A DNA stretch of 6,963 bases from Gammaproteobacteria bacterium (GTDB taxonomy: Bacteria; Pseudomonadota; Gammaproteobacteria; Enterobacterales; Psychrobiaceae), in NCBI GenBank assembly GCA_013214885.1, contig JABSRS010000176.1, positions 1 through 6,963 of the forward strand, read 5' to 3'. Positions 4,696-6,963 of the stretch are shown piece by piece. A program made the position numbers and the translations under genes. Under the pieces are notes generated by a model. That model saw nothing but the letters and a program-made list of their open reading frames with translations. It did not search any database and was not told where the DNA came from. Numbering within the stretch: the stretch's first letter is position 1; each line of letters begins with the position of its first letter.

Positions 4696-5010
4696 ATGAT
4701 GGCACCATCTGAAAAAATCACACACTGGCAGTCAATTTTTAAATCAAAAAAAGACAGCGGATTAACTATTTCGGCATTCTGTAAACAACAAAAAATTAAT
4801 ATATCAACGTATTATTCCTGGCGAAAAAGATTGGCAGAGCCAGAACCAAGCCTCACGAAAAAGCAGCAACTTGTGCCATTATTTGTCAGTGAATCGATCA
4901 TACCCCAAGTTTCTTCATTAATGATCAAAACACCAAGTGGTTATCAATTGACATTCGATGACGATATTACTCTCGAAAAACTTCATCAAATATTAGCGTT
5001 AATCTCATGA
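4696..5010 (+). CDS. tnpA: IS66 TnpA (Orf1) accessory protein
   Basis: This 104-residue protein has an N-terminal helix-turn-helix region (about 8-45) containing GLTISAFCKQQKI and TYYSWRKRL, characteristic of IS66 Orf1, a DNA-binding accessory factor needed for efficient transposition. The C-terminal half is a small beta-rich segment with IKTPSGYQLTF. Two adjacent ATG codons open the frame; GAG at 4690-4692 is a weak ribosome site. The stop overlaps the tnpB start as ATGA, indicating translational coupling. The length is normal. Confidence 0.9.
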   Translation: MMAPSEKITHWQSIFKSKKDSGLTISAFCKQQKINISTYYSWRKRLAEPEPSLTKKQQLVPLFVSESIIPQVSSLMIKTPSGYQLTFDDDITLEKLHQILALIS

Positions 5011-5357
5011 TTAGCCCCACACAGGTCTATCTTGTTACTGGCGTTACCGACATGCGCAAGTCAATTAATGGTCTATCGATCATTGTTGCAGATGAACTCG
5101 AACTTGATCCTTTAAGTAAGGCTTGGTTTGTTTTTTGTAACCGTGGGCGAGATAAATTAAAAATATTATTCTGGGACACTAATGGTTTTTGGCTTTACTA
5201 TCGACGGCTAGAACAAGGTCGTTTTCAGTGGCCAAAACATGATGAAACACCCAGCGCAATGCACATTGAAGAACGCCAATTACAATGGCTACTCTCTGGG
5301 CTTCCGGTGTTCAATCGCACCAAGCACCAACGGTTACAGGGACTATCGGTCATGTAA
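5007..5357 (+). CDS. tnpB: IS66 TnpB (Orf2) accessory protein
   Basis: This 116-residue protein carries the Orf2 signature throughout: VTDMRKSINGLS (13-24), LSKAWFVFCNRGRDKLKILFWD (about 35-56) and YYRRLEQGRFQWP (64-76). It is essential for IS66 transposition, but its biochemical role is unresolved. It is not the unrelated RNA-guided nuclease also called TnpB. Translation is coupled to tnpA by the overlapping ATGA. The length is typical and no lesion is seen. Confidence 0.93.
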   Translation: MISPTQVYLVTGVTDMRKSINGLSIIVADELELDPLSKAWFVFCNRGRDKLKILFWDTNGFWLYYRRLEQGRFQWPKHDETPSAMHIEERQLQWLLSGLPVFNRTKHQRLQGLSVM

Positions 5358-5441
5358 ATAACATGATCGTTTTCTGGGGCTTGAACGATCCTGCCAGTGT
5401 GTCATGCTTATCGTCATTAGCCCCTATAACAACGATTTGAC
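5358..5441 (+). other. tnpB-tnpC spacer with hairpin
   Basis: The 84-bp spacer contains the inverted repeat GATCGTT (5365-5371) and AACGATC (5384-5390) around a 12-base loop. There is no T-run, so it is not an obvious terminator. It may tune translation or transcription into tnpC, which starts at a GTG without a strong ribosome site. Confidence 0.4.
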
Positions 5442-6947
5442 GTGACCAAAGAACTCAGCATTACAGAACTTCATCAACAGCTTGCCGCTTTACAGGCACA
5501 AGTTGATTCATTAAAAAATGACAAAGTTGATATGCAGCGTCAAATCGATTTACTCATCAGTAAATTAAATCTAAGCAACTCAAAACGCTTTGGAAAGCAA
5601 AGTGAAAAAGCACCTCGTGGCACATTCAATGAAGCGGAACACATCAAGTCTGAGACTGAGCCCAAGCATCATAAAAAAGGCAAGCAATCACTGCCAAGTC
5701 ATCTTGAACGTGAAGAAGTCGAGCATAAGCTAGAAGATACCAGCTGTGCTTGTTGTGGCCATCAAATGCATATCTGCGGCAGCGAAACGAGTGAACAGAT
5801 AAAAATTATTCCCGCTAAAATCAGCGTCATCAAACATCAACAATTAAAATACGTCTGTCGTGAATGTGAACACACTCAAGTCACGAATAAGGTGGTGACC
5901 GCCAGCAAACCCAAGCAGCCAATCCCCCGAAGTATTGCTAGTGCAGAAACACTGGCCGCCGTGGTAACGGCCAAATACTGTGATGCGCTACCATTGTATC
6001 GGCAAGTTGAAATTTTTAAACGCGGAGGCTTGGATATATCGCGCGCGACGTTGGCGAACTGGTGCATAAAGTCAGGCGCTATCCTCAAACCATTGGTCGA
6101 AGCGATGCAACAAATTCTCGTTGAACAACATAGTTTATGTGCCGACGAAACCCGGGTACAGGTGTTAGATGAGCCCGATAAATTGGCGACGAGTCAGTCT
6201 TATATGTGGGTTTATCGTAGCAACGAAGTGAGTGAGCAGCCCGTTGTTATTTATGATTACCAGCCGGGTCGCAGTCGCCAGAACCTTAAAAACTTTTTAC
6301 AGGGTTTTGAAGGTTACCTGCAATGTGATGGTTACAGTGTTTATGATAATGTCGACGGAATTTTAGCCGTAGGTTGCTGGGCACATACGCGTCGTAAGTA
6401 TGACGAAGCCTTAAGAGCAGAAAAAAAGAGTAAAGGTCGAGCGCACAAGGCGATTAGCTTTATCAGCAAGCTTTACCAAATTGAAAACAAAATAAAATCC
6501 AAGAAGTTATCCGTTGCCGAGCGGTATCAACTACGGCAAGAAAAATCGAAACCCATACTTGATGTCTTCAAACAATGGCTTGATGAAACCAAAGAAAAGC
6601 TGACCGCTAAAAGCTATATCGCTACCGCGATAAATTACACACTTAATCAGTGGGAAAAGCTCATTCGTTATATCGATGATGGTGAGTTAGGCATCGATAA
6701 CAATATTACCGAAAGGGATATTAGGCCGTTCACCACAGGCAGGAAAAATTGGATGTTCTCACAATCGGTTAAAGGAGCTGAGGCGAGCGCGACTCTTTAT
6801 AGTATCGTGATGACTTGCCGAGCCAATGACATCAATCCGTATTTTTACTTCCAGCACTTGTTCAAAACACTGCCAAACATGGATGAACAATCAGATTTAA
6901 CGGCACTGATGCCGTGGAATGTGCAGCTCGATTACACGTCAGGCTAA
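5442..6947 (+). CDS. tnpC: IS66 TnpC, DDE transposase
   Basis: This 501-residue protein has the full IS66 layout: an N-terminal coiled coil (about 5-45, the leucine-zipper region); a zinc-binding domain with Cys102, Cys104/105, Cys112, Cys139 and Cys142; the DDE core; and the C-terminal block ending ALMPWNVQLDY. The likely catalytic acids are Asp235 (in CADETRV), Asp296 (in LQCDGY) and Glu424 (in NNITERDIRP). GRKNWMFS after the Glu is a family hallmark. The start is GTG at 5442, since the frame closes upstream at TAA 5427-5429 and no ATG is available. With no frameshift the element should be able to move if both ends are intact. Confidence 0.95.
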   Translation: MTKELSITELHQQLAALQAQVDSLKNDKVDMQRQIDLLISKLNLSNSKRFGKQSEKAPRGTFNEAEHIKSETEPKHHKKGKQSLPSHLEREEVEHKLEDTSCACCGHQMHICGSETSEQIKIIPAKISVIKHQQLKYVCRECEHTQVTNKVVTASKPKQPIPRSIASAETLAAVVTAKYCDALPLYRQVEIFKRGGLDISRATLANWCIKSGAILKPLVEAMQQILVEQHSLCADETRVQVLDEPDKLATSQSYMWVYRSNEVSEQPVVIYDYQPGRSRQNLKNFLQGFEGYLQCDGYSVYDNVDGILAVGCWAHTRRKYDEALRAEKKSKGRAHKAISFISKLYQIENKIKSKKLSVAERYQLRQEKSKPILDVFKQWLDETKEKLTAKSYIATAINYTLNQWEKLIRYIDDGELGIDNNITERDIRPFTTGRKNWMFSQSVKGAEASATLYSIVMTCRANDINPYFYFQHLFKTLPNMDEQSDLTALMPWNVQLDYTSG

Positions 6948-6963
6948 GCGCAACTGGTTAGTT

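Larger units (their letters stand above)
4617..6963 (+). mobile_element. IS66-family insertion sequence (right end outside window)
   Basis: Three genes in the order tnpA, tnpB, tnpC are diagnostic of IS66. The left terminal repeat starts with GTAAGCGCTCATTTAACC at 4617, matching the GTAAGCG start common in the family. The right terminus is not reached; the final CTGGTTAGTT (6954-6963) could be the inner part of the right repeat, since its complement AACTAACC resembles ATTTAACC in the left end. IS66 elements duplicate 8 bp of target, so ATTTATTG (4609-4616) should recur after the right end. All three genes look intact, suggesting recent arrival. Confidence 0.9.

Noticed and set aside
5876..6088. 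Minus-strand open frame inside tnpC
   Set aside because: Antisense shadow of the transposase gene.
1..6963. CRISPR array, rRNA or integron integrase gene
   Set aside because: No regularly spaced repeats, rRNA-like sequence or IntI-specific insertion motif was seen.

Overview
The window looks like an accessory, mobile-element-rich stretch of a gammaproteobacterial chromosome. A marine Alteromonadales-type host (Shewanella, Pseudoalteromonas or Colwellia-like) is my best guess, from the AT-rich composition, the type of IS91 and IS66 elements and the integron cassettes. No taxon marker other than a tRNA is present, so this is inference.

Layout. (1) 1-75 is the 3' part of tRNA-Ser(TGA), ending in an encoded CCA and followed by a strong symmetrical terminator at 85-119. 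(2) 163-642, minus strand, is an unrecognised four-helix membrane protein converging on that terminator. (3) 801-2291 is a compact module. A minus-strand toxin-antitoxin pair (HigB/Gp49-like toxin and XRE antitoxin, overlapping at TAATG) is divergent from a small (198-codon) tyrosine recombinase. The recombinase is cut by one in-frame TGA at codon 113, but all its catalytic residues remain. The module is bracketed by two diverged direct repeats of about 80 bp (801-885 and 2211-2291). The right copy overlaps a recombinase-core-like site with two 14-bp inverted arms and a 6-bp centre. (4) 2483-3317 is a decayed IS91-family element. The first 25 codons of a companion tyrosine recombinase are joined by a deletion to the catalytic part of an HUH/YxxxY transposase, which is further broken by a -1 frameshift. 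(5) 3318-3766 has no convincing gene, but holds several hairpins and a possible 27-codon ORF whose start lies inside a hairpin. (6) 3767-4616 contains two integron gene cassettes. The first carries a small PspB-like membrane protein and ends in a well-formed attC site (4003-4106) with the canonical bulged bases. The second carries a membrane-anchored HEXXH metallopeptidase-like protein. (7) 4617-6963 is an IS66-family element (tnpA, tnpB, tnpC) whose left end begins inside the peptidase gene and truncates it after residue 165. Its right end lies beyond the window.

The window records successive layers of insertion next to a tRNA: a recombinase/toxin-antitoxin module, an IS91-type element, integron cassettes without a visible intI, and a recent intact IS66. 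The points most worth following are the repeat-bracketed toxin-antitoxin/recombinase module with its candidate crossover site, and the cassette-borne metallopeptidase inactivated by IS66.
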